64,000 nucleotides of DNA from Pseudaquabacterium pictum (GTDB lineage Bacteria; Pseudomonadota; Gammaproteobacteria; Burkholderiales; Burkholderiaceae_C), in contig NZ_BJCL01000003.1 of assembly GCF_005403045.1 (NCBI RefSeq), positions 1 through 64,000 on the forward strand. Direction: 5' to 3'. This document shows, piece by piece, positions 18,093-26,376 of the stretch (positions are counted from its first letter, which is position 1; every line of letters starts with the position of its first letter). The notes below the pieces were generated by a model, which saw only the letters and a list, made by a program, of their open reading frames with translations, did no database searches and was not told where the DNA came from. The position numbers and the translations under genes are program-made.

Positions 18093-18590
18093 ATGATCGA
18101 CTTCGGTTTCGACAAGATCGCGCTCATCGGCGCCGTGGCGCTGATCGTCATCGGGCCCGAGAAACTGCCGCGCGTGGCCCGCACCGTCGGTGCCTTGATG
18201 GGCAAGGCGCGGCGCTACGTGGCCGATGTCAAGGCCGAGGTCAACCGCACCATCGAGCTGGAAGAACTGCAGAAGATGAAGTCGCAGTTCGAGACTGCCG
18301 CCCGCGATGTCGAGCAGACGGTGCACACCGAGATGCAGTCGGCCAACCAGGCCTTCAACCAGCAGGTCAATGACCTGCAGGCCGGGCTGGACGGCAGCGG
18401 TGCGGATGGCTTCGGCAGCATCGGCAACACCCTGTCCACTCCGTCGCCCGAGTACAAGCGTCCCAACAAGCGCTGGCGCCTCAAGCGGTCTGCCGTGCCG
18501 CGCTGGTACAAGCAGCGCGCCGGCGTGCGCGGCCATGTCCAGTCGGGCGCCGCCCGCGTGGCGCGCTTCCGCCCTCCGGGCATGAAATGA
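18093..18590 (+). CDS. tatB: Sec-independent translocase subunit TatB
   Basis: This 165-residue TatB has [35 protein letters not shown], which is the classic membrane helix with the conserved Glu, the G-P-E-K-L-P hinge and the start of the amphipathic helix. A long helical stretch (about 50-115) and a basic C-terminus follow. TatB with TatC forms the receptor for twin-arginine signal peptides. It lies between tatA and tatC, with 15 bases to tatC. Confidence 0.96.
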   Translation: MIDFGFDKIALIGAVALIVIGPEKLPRVARTVGALMGKARRYVADVKAEVNRTIELEELQKMKSQFETAARDVEQTVHTEMQSANQAFNQQVNDLQAGLDGSGADGFGSIGNTLSTPSPEYKRPNKRWRLKRSAVPRWYKQRAGVRGHVQSGAARVARFRPPGMK

Positions 18591-18605
18591 TGGGCATCCT
18601 GCTGT

Positions 18606-19394
18606 ATGGCTGCTGAACCGCAGGACGAGCTCGCCGGCACCGAGCAACCCTTTGTCTCCCACCTGATCGAGCTGCGCGACCGCCTGATGCGCGCGCTGAT
18701 CGCGGTGGGTCTGGTCTTTGGCGCCCTGTGCCTGTGGCCCGGCCCCGCCGGGCTGTACGACCTGCTGGCCGCGCCGCTGGTGGCCAACCTGCCCAAGGGC
18801 ACCACGCTGATCGCCACCAACGTGATCTCGCCGTTCATCGTGCCGCTGAAGATCACGCTGATGGCAGCCTTCCTGATCTCGTTGCCGATCGTGCTGTACC
18901 AGGTCTGGGCCTTCGTGGCGCCCGGCCTCTACAGCCACGAGAAGAAGCTGGTGCTGCCGCTGGTGGTCAGCAGCACGCTGCTGTTCATCGCCGGCGTGGC
19001 GTTCTGCTACTTCTTCGTCTTCGGCCAGGTCTTCGCCTTCATCCAGAGCTTCGCGCCCAAGAGCATCACCGCGGCGCCTGACATCGAGGCGTACCTCAGC
19101 TTCGTGCTGTCGATGTTCATCGCCTTCGGGGCCGCCTTCGAGGTGCCGGTGGCGGTGGTGGTGCTGGCCCGCATGGGCATCGTCACCGTGGCCAAGCTCA
19201 AGGAGTGGCGCGGCTACTTCATCGTGCTGGCCTTCGTCATCGCGGCCATCATCACGCCGCCCGATGTGGTCTCGCAGCTGTCGCTGGCGATCCCGATGTG
19301 CCTGCTCTACGAGGTGGGCATCTGGGCGGCGCAGATCTTCATCAAGCACACCAAGGCGCCCGACGCCGACACCACCGAGCCGACCAGCACCTGA
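18606..19394 (+). CDS. tatC: Sec-independent translocase subunit TatC
   Basis: This 262-residue polytopic protein has six predicted helices. The N-terminal EQPFVSHLIELRDRLMRALIAV contains the conserved signal-peptide docking segment, and SLPIVLYQVWAFVAPGLYSHEKK the first cytoplasmic loop. The conserved Glu-containing SHEKKLVLPLVVSS and the final ITPPDVVSQLSLAIPMCLLYEVGI are typical. TatC is the core of the receptor complex. It ends 18 bases before the convergent protease gene. Confidence 0.97.
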   Translation: MAAEPQDELAGTEQPFVSHLIELRDRLMRALIAVGLVFGALCLWPGPAGLYDLLAAPLVANLPKGTTLIATNVISPFIVPLKITLMAAFLISLPIVLYQVWAFVAPGLYSHEKKLVLPLVVSSTLLFIAGVAFCYFFVFGQVFAFIQSFAPKSITAAPDIEAYLSFVLSMFIAFGAAFEVPVAVVVLARMGIVTVAKLKEWRGYFIVLAFVIAAIITPPDVVSQLSLAIPMCLLYEVGIWAAQIFIKHTKAPDADTTEPTST

Positions 19395-19412
19395 ACGACG
19401 GTGTTGGCGGCG

Positions 19413-20564
19413 TCAGCGCCCCGGCACGGCCAGCTGGCGCTTGCGTTGCACGATGTCCAGGCTCAGCGTCAGCTCCTTCTTGCCGCGCAGCGCCAGCACC
19501 TCGGCCGGTTTTCCGGGCTCGAGCGCTGCGACGGCATCGAGCAGCTGCGACACGCTGGCCACCGGCCGGCCGGCCACCGCCACCACCACATCGCCCGGCC
19601 GCAGGCCGCCCTTGCTGGCCGGGCCGTCCTGCAGCACGCCGGTGATCAGCACGCCGCTGCGGTTGCCGATCTGCAGGCTCTCGGCGATCTCCGGCGTCAG
19701 GTTCTGCGGCTCCACGCCGATCCAGCCGCGGCGCACCACGCCGTCCTTCAGCAGGCTCTGCATCACCCGCATCGCCACGTCGGTGGGAATCGCGAAGCCG
19801 ATGCCCTGGCTGCCGCCGCTCTTGGAGTAGATGGCGGTGTTGATGCCCACCAGGTGGCCCTGGGCATTGACCAGTGCACCGCCCGAGTTGCCCGGGTTGA
19901 TGGCCGCATCGGTCTGGATGAAGCTTTCGAAGGTCGACAGACCCAGGCCGTTGCGGCCCAGTGCACTGACGATGCCGGCGGTCACCGTCTGGCCGACGTT
20001 GAACGGGTTGCCGATGGCCAGCAGCGGGTCGCCGATGTGCAGGTCCTGCGAGCGGCCCAGGGTGATGGCCGGCAGCTTGTCCAGCGGGATGCGCAGCACC
20101 GCCAGGTCGGTCTCGGGGTCGGTGCCCACCACCTGGGCGCGCACCTCACGGCCGTCGGACAGCTGCACGTCGATCTCGCCGGCGTCCTCCACCACATGGT
20201 TGTTGGTCAGCAGCACGCCCTCGGGCGAGACGATCACGCCCGAACCCACGCCCTGCTGGCCGGGGTCGCGGTCGCCGTAGAAGAAGCCGAAGGCGGGGTC
20301 CTCGCTGTGCGGATTGCGGCTGCGTGCCTTGCTGGTGACCACGCTGACCACCGCCGGCGCGGCCAGGCGCGCGGCTTCGGCCAGGCTGCCGGCGGCCGGG
20401 GCCGATGCCGCCGGCGCGGTGCGCAGCGACACCACCTCGGCCACCACGGCGCCAAAGGGCTGGCCGCTGCCGCTGAGCCACTGCGGCTTCAGCGTGGCCA
20501 CCACGAACAGCAGGGCCATGCCCACGGTGGCGGCCTGGGAGAAAATCAGCCAGAGTCTGCGCAT
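19413..20564 (-). CDS. Membrane-anchored S1C serine protease with one PDZ domain (DegS/DegQ type)
   Basis: This 383-residue HtrA-family protease has an N-terminal membrane anchor at about residues 5-24. The catalytic triad is H123 (LLTNNHVVED), D153 (DPETDLAVLRI) and S227 (NPGNSGGAL). A single PDZ domain occupies about 285-370. One PDZ plus a membrane anchor is the DegS layout, and many betaproteobacteria carry this gene next to tatC. It should act in the periplasm in envelope quality control or sigma-E type signalling; which of these is inferred. It is divergent from the Nif3-like gene, with a 34-base shared upstream region. Confidence 0.92.
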   Translation of the reverse strand: MRRLWLIFSQAATVGMALLFVVATLKPQWLSGSGQPFGAVVAEVVSLRTAPAASAPAAGSLAEAARLAAPAVVSVVTSKARSRNPHSEDPAFGFFYGDRDPGQQGVGSGVIVSPEGVLLTNNHVVEDAGEIDVQLSDGREVRAQVVGTDPETDLAVLRIPLDKLPAITLGRSQDLHIGDPLLAIGNPFNVGQTVTAGIVSALGRNGLGLSTFESFIQTDAAINPGNSGGALVNAQGHLVGINTAIYSKSGGSQGIGFAIPTDVAMRVMQSLLKDGVVRRGWIGVEPQNLTPEIAESLQIGNRSGVLITGVLQDGPASKGGLRPGDVVVAVAGRPVASVSQLLDAVAALEPGKPAEVLALRGKKELTLSLDIVQRKRQLAVPGR

Positions 20565-20598
20565 GGCAACGGACAGTCAATCAGGAAAGGCGGGCAGG

Positions 20599-21345
20599 AT
20601 GGCCCAGCGCACGGAAATCGCATCGCACCTGTCGGCCCTGCTGTCGGTGGATCGCTTCAAGGATTATGGGCCGAACGGTCTGCAGGTCGAGGGCCGCGAC
20701 GAGGTGCGGCGGCTGGTCAGCGGCGTGACCGCCAGCCTGGCGTTGATCGAGGCTGCGGTGGCCGACGGCGCCGATGCCATCCTGGTGCACCACGGCCTGT
20801 TCTGGCGTGGCCAGAACGGCTGCATCACCGGCTGGATGCGCCAGCGCCTGGCGCCGCTGCTGGCACACGGCATCAACCTGTTCGCCTACCACCTGCCGCT
20901 GGATGCCCATCCGACGCTGGGCAACAACGCCCAACTGGGTCTGCGGCTGGATCTGCAGGCCGATGCCCGTTTCGGCGAGCAGGACCTGGGCTGCATCGGC
21001 CCGGCTGCTGGCCACGATGCTGCGGCCCTGGCCGCCCAGGTGCAGTTGGCGCTGGGCCGCATGCCGGTGCTGCTGCCCGGTGACGGCCGGCCGCTGCGGC
21101 GGGTGGCCTGGTGCACCGGCGGCGCCCAGGGCTATTTCGAGGCCGCGATCGCCGCCGGCGCCGATGCCTTCATCACCGGCGAGCTGTCCGAGCCGCAGGC
21201 CCACATCGCCCGCGAGACCGGCGTGGCCTTCCTGGCCTGCGGCCACCATGCGACCGAGCGCTACGGCGCGCCGGCGGTGGGCGCGCACCTGGCGCAGCAG
21301 TTCGGCCTGGAACACCGCTTCATCGACATTCCCAACCCGGCATGA
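20599..21345 (+). CDS. Nif3-like dinuclear metal-centre hexameric protein
   Basis: This 248-residue protein belongs to the NIF3/YbgI/DUF34 family, toroidal hexamers with two metal ions per subunit. Metal-binding motifs are ILVHHGLFW near the N-terminus, the FAYHLPLDAHPTLGNN segment, and the C-terminal ITGELSEPQAH and ACGHHATERYG. Physiological function is not settled (GTP cyclohydrolase-like and metal-insertase roles have been proposed for relatives). The ATG follows AGGAAAGG. Its stop overlaps the pdxA start by ATGA, suggesting co-translation. Confidence 0.92.
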   Translation: MAQRTEIASHLSALLSVDRFKDYGPNGLQVEGRDEVRRLVSGVTASLALIEAAVADGADAILVHHGLFWRGQNGCITGWMRQRLAPLLAHGINLFAYHLPLDAHPTLGNNAQLGLRLDLQADARFGEQDLGCIGPAAGHDAAALAAQVQLALGRMPVLLPGDGRPLRRVAWCTGGAQGYFEAAIAAGADAFITGELSEPQAHIARETGVAFLACGHHATERYGAPAVGAHLAQQFGLEHRFIDIPNPA

Positions 21346-22355
21346 CCGCAGCGACCACCAGTCTGATCGCCATCACCCAGGGCGACCCCTGCGGCATCGG
21401 CCCCGAGACCATCGCGAAAGCGGTGGCCGCCCGCGCCACCGGCCCGGCGGTGGTGGTGGGCGATGTCGCGGTGCTGCGCCGCGCAGTGCGCCAGTGCGGC
21501 CTGCTGCTGCCGGTGGCGCCGGTGCAGACGCCGGGCGATGCGCTGCAGGCGCCGCCGGGCTGCATCGCCGTCTGGCAGCCGCCCGGGCTGCCGGCCGGCC
21601 TGGCCGATCTGCCGATGGGCCAGGTTCAGGCCGCTGCCGGCCAGGCTGCGGCCATCTGCATCGATGCCGCTGCGGCGCTGGCCCTGCGCGGCGCCGTGGC
21701 GGCCATCGTCACCGCGCCCATCCACAAGGAGGCGCTGTCGGCCGCCGGCGTGCACTTTCCCGGCCACACCGAGATGCTGCAGGCTGCCGCCGGCGGCGCG
21801 CCGGTGCGCATGATGCTGGCCAACGACGAACTGCGGGTGGTGCTGGTCACCATCCATGTGTCGCTGCGGCGGGCCATCGACATGCTCGATTTCGACGCCG
21901 TGCTGTCGACCCTGCGCATCGCCCACCGCAGCGCGGCGGCCTGGGGGCAGGCGGCGCCGCGCATCGCCGTGGCCGGGCTGAACCCGCATGCCGGCGAGGG
22001 CGGGCTGTTCGGTGACGAGGAAGTCCGCTTCATCGCCCCCGCGGTGGCCGCCGCGCGGGCCGAAGGCATCGACGCCCGCGGCCCGTTTGCGCCCGACACC
22101 GTGTTCATGCGCGCCCGCCATGCGCCGGACCATCCGGGCGAGTTCGACCTGGTGGTGGCCATGACGCATGACCATGGCCTGATCCCGGTGAAGTACCTGG
22201 GGGTGGAGCAGGGCGTGAACGTGACGCTGGGCCTGCCCTTCGTGCGCACCAGCCCGGACCACGGCACGGCCTTCGACATCGCCGGCAGCGGCCGGGCCGA
22301 TGCGGCCAGCCTGGTGGCCGCCGTCCGCATGGCGCGCCGGCTGGCGGCGGCCTGA
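21342..22355 (+). CDS. pdxA: 4-hydroxythreonine-4-phosphate dehydrogenase
   Basis: This 337-residue NAD-dependent enzyme oxidises 4-phosphohydroxy-L-threonine in the DXP-dependent pyridoxal phosphate pathway. Recognisable blocks are AITQGDPCGIGPETIAKA, IVTAPIHKEALSAAG, FPGHTEML, VTIHVSLRRAID, AGLNPHAGEGGLFGDEE, and the C-terminal VNVTLGLPFVRTSPDHGTAFDIAG. The length is normal. PLP is the cofactor of PhnW encoded further along, though no regulatory link is visible. It is convergent with the DUF1631 gene with a four-base gap. Confidence 0.96.
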   Translation: MTAATTSLIAITQGDPCGIGPETIAKAVAARATGPAVVVGDVAVLRRAVRQCGLLLPVAPVQTPGDALQAPPGCIAVWQPPGLPAGLADLPMGQVQAAAGQAAAICIDAAAALALRGAVAAIVTAPIHKEALSAAGVHFPGHTEMLQAAAGGAPVRMMLANDELRVVLVTIHVSLRRAIDMLDFDAVLSTLRIAHRSAAAWGQAAPRIAVAGLNPHAGEGGLFGDEEVRFIAPAVAAARAEGIDARGPFAPDTVFMRARHAPDHPGEFDLVVAMTHDHGLIPVKYLGVEQGVNVTLGLPFVRTSPDHGTAFDIAGSGRADAASLVAAVRMARRLAAA

Positions 22356-22359
22356 GCGC

Positions 22360-24885
22360 TCAGCTCCAGCGGTTGAAGAAGCCGGACAGCGGCCGCCGTG
22401 GTGGCGTCTCGACCGCCGGCTTGGCCGGCGCATCGGCGCCGGCACGGGGGGTGGCCAGTGCGTTCAGCTGGCGGCGTGCACGGGCGGTGGCGCGTTCCAG
22501 CAGGTAGGCGTTCTCCATGGCGCGGAAGCGGCCCGCCTCGCACAGCTTGACCAGCATGCGGTGGGTCATCGACACCGTCTCGCGCTGCTTGGCACCATGG
22601 GTGAAGACGAAGAAGCTGCGGCCCGGGCTGACATGCGCCAGCCGCACCTTCTGCCATTCGCCCTGCAGTTGCATCTGGTAGGCGAAGCCGATCTGCACAT
22701 GGTCGGCCAGCGATGCGCCGCTGGTCGGCTCCACCGGCTCGGGCGCCGGCAGGCCGGTGATGGCGAGGTCGCCGGCGGTGATCTCGGGCTCGGCGCCGAG
22801 GTCGATGTCGACTGCCCGGTTCCAGTCCACCGAGGCCTCGTCCACCAGGCCCACCGCCCGGGCCTCGGCCGGGGTGAACGCCGTCGGCGAGGCGATCGCC
22901 TGCAACGCCGCCACCGAGGAAGCGGCGCCCAGCGGCGGCAGGTCGGCGGCGCGTGGCACCGGCGTGGCCAGCGCGCCATCCACCTGGCGGGCCAGCAGGT
23001 TGTGCTCCAGCGTCGACAGCGCCTGGCCTTTCAACGACTCGGCATGCGCGGGCAGCAGCTGGGAGAAGAAGTCGCGCCGGGTGGGCTCCGGGCAGCGGAT
23101 GCGGTCCAGCCCGGCGTTCAGGTCCTTCATCAGCTGCGGCAGCTGACGCAGGAACAGCTGCCGCTGCACCGGCGTGCCCTTGGGCTGCACGCTCATCACC
23201 AGGTCGCGGCCGGCGGTGCGCAGCCGCTGCGCCAGCGCGCCGTCGGGGTCGTCCTCGGCGGCCACGCTGGCGATCACCTGGCTCCATGTCTCGGCCAGGA
23301 ACTGGCGCAGGTAGTCGGGCACCGGCAGGCCCTTGAGCGCACCCTCCAGCTCCTGCGCATAGCGCTGCTGGATGCGCAGCTGCTGTTCCTTGCGGGCCAG
23401 CACGGTGTCGGCCGCGCCTAGCGCCCGCACCTCGGCCTGGGCCTGGGCGCTGATGAAGCCCTCCAGCGCCTGCAGCTTCTGTTCATAGACGGCGATCTGG
23501 TCGAACTCGCCGTCCACCACCTCCTGCACCAGCGCGGCCACCTGCGCCAGCAGCGCGCGACCGGCGGCGCCGTCGAAGTCGTCCACCGCCGTGCCCAGCG
23601 AGGCGATGCGGTTGATGAAGCGCCGCACCGGATGCCGGCGCGACGAGAAGAAGCTGTTGTCGCCCAGCGCCGCCCGCAGCACCGGCAGCTGCAGCCGGGC
23701 GATCTGGCGGGCCATCTGCGGTGGCACCTTGGCGTCCGACAGGATCTGGTCGAACAGGCTGGCGATCACGTCGATCACCATGTGGTCCAGCGCGCCGGTG
23801 GCCGCCTGGCGCAGCTCGTCGCGGTGGGCCAGGATCAGGTTGGGCGCCACCATGGCCGCGCCGTCGCCGCCATCGGACCAGCCGCCGCCGTCGCCGTGGT
23901 GTTGGCCGGTGTGAACGCCATGGTGGCCGCCGTGGTGGCCAACCTCGTCCTGTGCCTGCAGCGACGGGCTGTGCGCCAGCCGGCGGATCAGCGCCATCAT
24001 CTCGCCGTCCACCCGGCCCAGCGTCGGCGCCAGGCTGCCGCGGCCTGACGGCGCGAAGCCGCTGCGCGCCGGTGCCGGGCCACCGCGTGTCGACAGGCGG
24101 CCGCTGCTGCTGAGCGCATGGCCGCTGTCGCCGCCGGCATCCATGGCTCCGTGGGCGCTGACCGGGCCGCGGGCATCGGCACCGCCGCCCAGCCCGCCGT
24201 GCATCGACGTGGGCGTGCGGGTGCCGGTGGCCCGCACCGCCATGCCCACCGGCCGCACGCCGGCATGGCGCAGGTCGGCCACGATGTCGCCGTAGGTCTG
24301 GCGCATCGCATGGGCCAGCGAGCGGCCGATCTCGGTGCCCAGCACCTTGCGCACCTCGGGCCGGTCGGCCACCGCCTCGATGGCGCGGATCATCGCCTGG
24401 CCCACCACCTCGGCGCGCAGCGGATTGCGGTCATGGTCGGCCGCGCCCAGGTGCAGCAGCGTGCCCATGTAGGCGTCGAGCTCGCGGATCTCCCACTCGC
24501 AGGCATGCGAGATCTCCAGCGCGAAGCGGTCGGCCGAGATGTGGATCTCGACCTCGTGGTCATCCACCAGGGTCAGCGATTCCCAGCTGGCCACCAGGCC
24601 ATCGGGCGTCACCGCGGGGCCGGGCGTGGCCACCAGCGTGCCGGCCTGGCGTGCGACATCGGTGTCCAGCGCCTCGTTGAAGGTGAGGGCGAAGATCGCC
24701 AGCTTGCGGTTGAGTTCGTACTGGGCGCCCAGCAGCGCGTCCCGCTGCACCACGCTGTTGGTGGCCAGCGCTGCCAGCCCCAGGCTGTCGACCGTGTGCT
24801 CGGCCGCCGACCGGGCAGCCATGCGCACACGCTGGACGGCGCTTTCCAGGTTGGCAGGCAGGCGGGGTGGCAGGGTCTGGTCCAT
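22360..24885 (-). CDS. DUF1631-family protein, large, function unknown
   Basis: This is an 841-residue soluble protein of the DUF1631 family, found widely in Burkholderiales and gammaproteobacteria. It is mostly helical. Around residues 313-335 there is a Gly/His-rich insertion (GHHGGHHGVHTGQHH) that could bind metal or simply be a flexible linker. The C-terminal part (LADHVQIGFAYQMQL, VRLAHVSPGRSFFVFTHG) is a beta-rich PilZ-like region, a known neighbour type for c-di-GMP or lipid/pilus-linked regulators. No enzymatic motif is evident. It lies downstream of mscL on the same strand with a 175-base gap. Confidence 0.8.
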   Translation of the reverse strand: MDQTLPPRLPANLESAVQRVRMAARSAAEHTVDSLGLAALATNSVVQRDALLGAQYELNRKLAIFALTFNEALDTDVARQAGTLVATPGPAVTPDGLVASWESLTLVDDHEVEIHISADRFALEISHACEWEIRELDAYMGTLLHLGAADHDRNPLRAEVVGQAMIRAIEAVADRPEVRKVLGTEIGRSLAHAMRQTYGDIVADLRHAGVRPVGMAVRATGTRTPTSMHGGLGGGADARGPVSAHGAMDAGGDSGHALSSSGRLSTRGGPAPARSGFAPSGRGSLAPTLGRVDGEMMALIRRLAHSPSLQAQDEVGHHGGHHGVHTGQHHGDGGGWSDGGDGAAMVAPNLILAHRDELRQAATGALDHMVIDVIASLFDQILSDAKVPPQMARQIARLQLPVLRAALGDNSFFSSRRHPVRRFINRIASLGTAVDDFDGAAGRALLAQVAALVQEVVDGEFDQIAVYEQKLQALEGFISAQAQAEVRALGAADTVLARKEQQLRIQQRYAQELEGALKGLPVPDYLRQFLAETWSQVIASVAAEDDPDGALAQRLRTAGRDLVMSVQPKGTPVQRQLFLRQLPQLMKDLNAGLDRIRCPEPTRRDFFSQLLPAHAESLKGQALSTLEHNLLARQVDGALATPVPRAADLPPLGAASSVAALQAIASPTAFTPAEARAVGLVDEASVDWNRAVDIDLGAEPEITAGDLAITGLPAPEPVEPTSGASLADHVQIGFAYQMQLQGEWQKVRLAHVSPGRSFFVFTHGAKQRETVSMTHRMLVKLCEAGRFRAMENAYLLERATARARRQLNALATPRAGADAPAKPAVETPPRRPLSGFFNRWS

Positions 24886-25034
24886 GGGGCAGGCTGACGT
24901 CTCAGGCCGCCAGCTGCCCCGGAATGGGGTGCCGTGCGGCCATGCTGGGCCTCTTCACCCCCGGGATATCGGCGGCCTGTGGCGTGACTTGATACCTGCC
25001 AGGCCCCGCGGTGCCTGCCGACTACACCCTGTTA

Positions 25035-25056
25035 CGTGCCGGGGCGACCCGGCACG
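25035..25056 (-). terminator. Stable hairpin after mscL, terminator-like but without a T-tract
   Basis: CGTGCCGGG and CCCGGCACG pair perfectly (9 bp) around a GCGA tetraloop, five bases past the mscL stop. On the mscL strand the hairpin is followed by TAACAGG rather than a run of T, so termination would be weak or Rho-assisted. The rest of the 175-base gap to the DUF1631 gene shows nothing clear. Confidence 0.4.
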
Positions 25057-25060
25057 GTGC

Positions 25061-25489
25061 TCACTTGCGCAGCGCGTCGCGGATTTCGCGCAGCAGCAGC
25101 ACGTCCTCAGGCGTGGGTGCCGGCGGCGCGGGCGGCGCCGGCGGCTCGGCGCGCTTCATGCGGTTCATCTGCTTGACCATCATGAAGATCACGAAGGCCA
25201 GGATGATGAAGTTGATCGCGATCGTCAGGAAGCTGCCGTAGGCGAAGACGTTGCCGACCTTCTGCGCCTCGGCCAGGGTGGCGCCAGCCGGCACCGTGCC
25301 GGACAGCACCACGTACTTGTTGGAGAAATCGATCTGTCCGCCGGTGATCAGGTTCACCAGCGGCATGATCAGGTCCTTGACCATGGAATCGACGATCTTG
25401 CCGAACGCACCGCCGATGATCACGCCGACCGCCAGGTCCATCACATTGCCCTTCAGGGCAAATTCCTTGAACTCGCTGGTAAAACTCAT
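25061..25489 (-). CDS. mscL: Large-conductance mechanosensitive channel
   Basis: This 142-residue inner-membrane channel opens under hypo-osmotic membrane tension. The N-terminal amphipathic helix plus first membrane helix reads [26 protein letters not shown] followed by [15 protein letters not shown]. The second helix is [27 protein letters not shown], and a C-terminal bundle [10 protein letters not shown] ends the protein. The linker has an APPAPPAP-type proline repeat. The ATG at 25489 is chosen over one eight codons upstream because the family starts MSF/MGF and GAGGGG precedes it. Confidence 0.96.
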   Translation of the reverse strand: MSFTSEFKEFALKGNVMDLAVGVIIGGAFGKIVDSMVKDLIMPLVNLITGGQIDFSNKYVVLSGTVPAGATLAEAQKVGNVFAYGSFLTIAINFIILAFVIFMMVKQMNRMKRAEPPAPPAPPAPTPEDVLLLREIRDALRK

Positions 25490-25615
25490 GGGTACCCCTC
25501 GTGTTGACTGCAACTGCTAAAAAAGGCGTCTCCCGTGACGCCCGGGGCAGTATCGGTGTCCACGCATTGAAGTCAATCGCACCCCACCCGAGAGGGGCGT
25601 GTGCGGCGGGTCCGC

Positions 25616-25621
25616 TAGAAT
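25616..25621 (+). promoter_or_regulatory. Putative -10 element upstream of petABC
   Basis: TAGAAT occurs in GCTAGAATGCCGGG, 106 bases before petA, within the 238-base gap between the divergent mscL and petA genes. The -35 region is not recognisable. The long leader also contains the AAGAGGA ribosome site directly before petA. Confidence 0.33.
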
Positions 25622-25727
25622 GCCGGGTTGACCCTGAGACCATTGCGGCCCACCTCAGTGCCAGCACGCTTGAACAACCCGGCAAGCACGCTGCGGCAAC
25701 CACCGGGCCAACCACAAGAGGATTCCC

Positions 25728-26336
25728 ATGAGCGACATCCCCACTGACCGCGTCGACCAGAGTCGCCGCACCTGGGTGGCGATCACGGCCGGTGCCGGTG
25801 CCGTTGGCGCTGCCGCGGTTGCCGTGCCCTTCGTCAGCACATTCGCCCCGTCCGAGCGCGCGAAGGCCGCCGGCGCAGCGGTCGAGGCTGACATCAGCGC
25901 GCTGAACCCCGGCGAGAAGATGACCGTCGAGTGGCGCGGCAAGCCGGTGTGGATCGTGCGCCGCACGCCCGAGCAGGTGGCGGCGTTGAAGAAGCTCGAC
26001 CCGCAGCTGGCCGATCCCGACAGCAAGCGCAACCCGGCCGAGCTGACCCCCGAGTACGCACGCAACACTGCGCGCTCGATCAAGCCCGAGTTCCTGGTGG
26101 CCGTGGGCATCTGCTCGCACCTGGGTTGCTCGCCGTCGGACAAGTTCGCGACCGGCGCGCAGCCCTCGCTGCCTGACGACTGGCAGGGTGGTTTCCTCTG
26201 CCCCTGCCATGGCTCCACCTTCGACATGGCTGGCCGGGTGTTCAAGAACAAGCCCGCGCCCGACAACCTCGAGGTGCCGCCGCACATGTTTCTGTCCGAC
26301 ACGCGCCTGCTGATCGGCGAGGACAAGAAGGGCTGA
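25728..26336 (+). CDS. petA: Ubiquinol-cytochrome c reductase Rieske iron-sulfur subunit
   Basis: This 202-residue Rieske protein of the cytochrome bc1 complex passes electrons from ubiquinol to cytochrome c1. An N-terminal twin-arginine signal anchor (SRRTWVAITAGAG, R13-R14) fits Tat export, and tatABC lies nearby. The 2Fe-2S ligands are in C129-S-H131-L-G-C134 and C158-P-C160-H161-G-S. Length is normal for betaproteobacteria. It starts the petABC operon, with 40 bases to petB. Confidence 0.97.
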   Translation: MSDIPTDRVDQSRRTWVAITAGAGAVGAAAVAVPFVSTFAPSERAKAAGAAVEADISALNPGEKMTVEWRGKPVWIVRRTPEQVAALKKLDPQLADPDSKRNPAELTPEYARNTARSIKPEFLVAVGICSHLGCSPSDKFATGAQPSLPDDWQGGFLCPCHGSTFDMAGRVFKNKPAPDNLEVPPHMFLSDTRLLIGEDKKG

Positions 26337-26376
26337 GCGCCCGCACGCTCACTGAATTCCTGGACTAGGGCAGACG

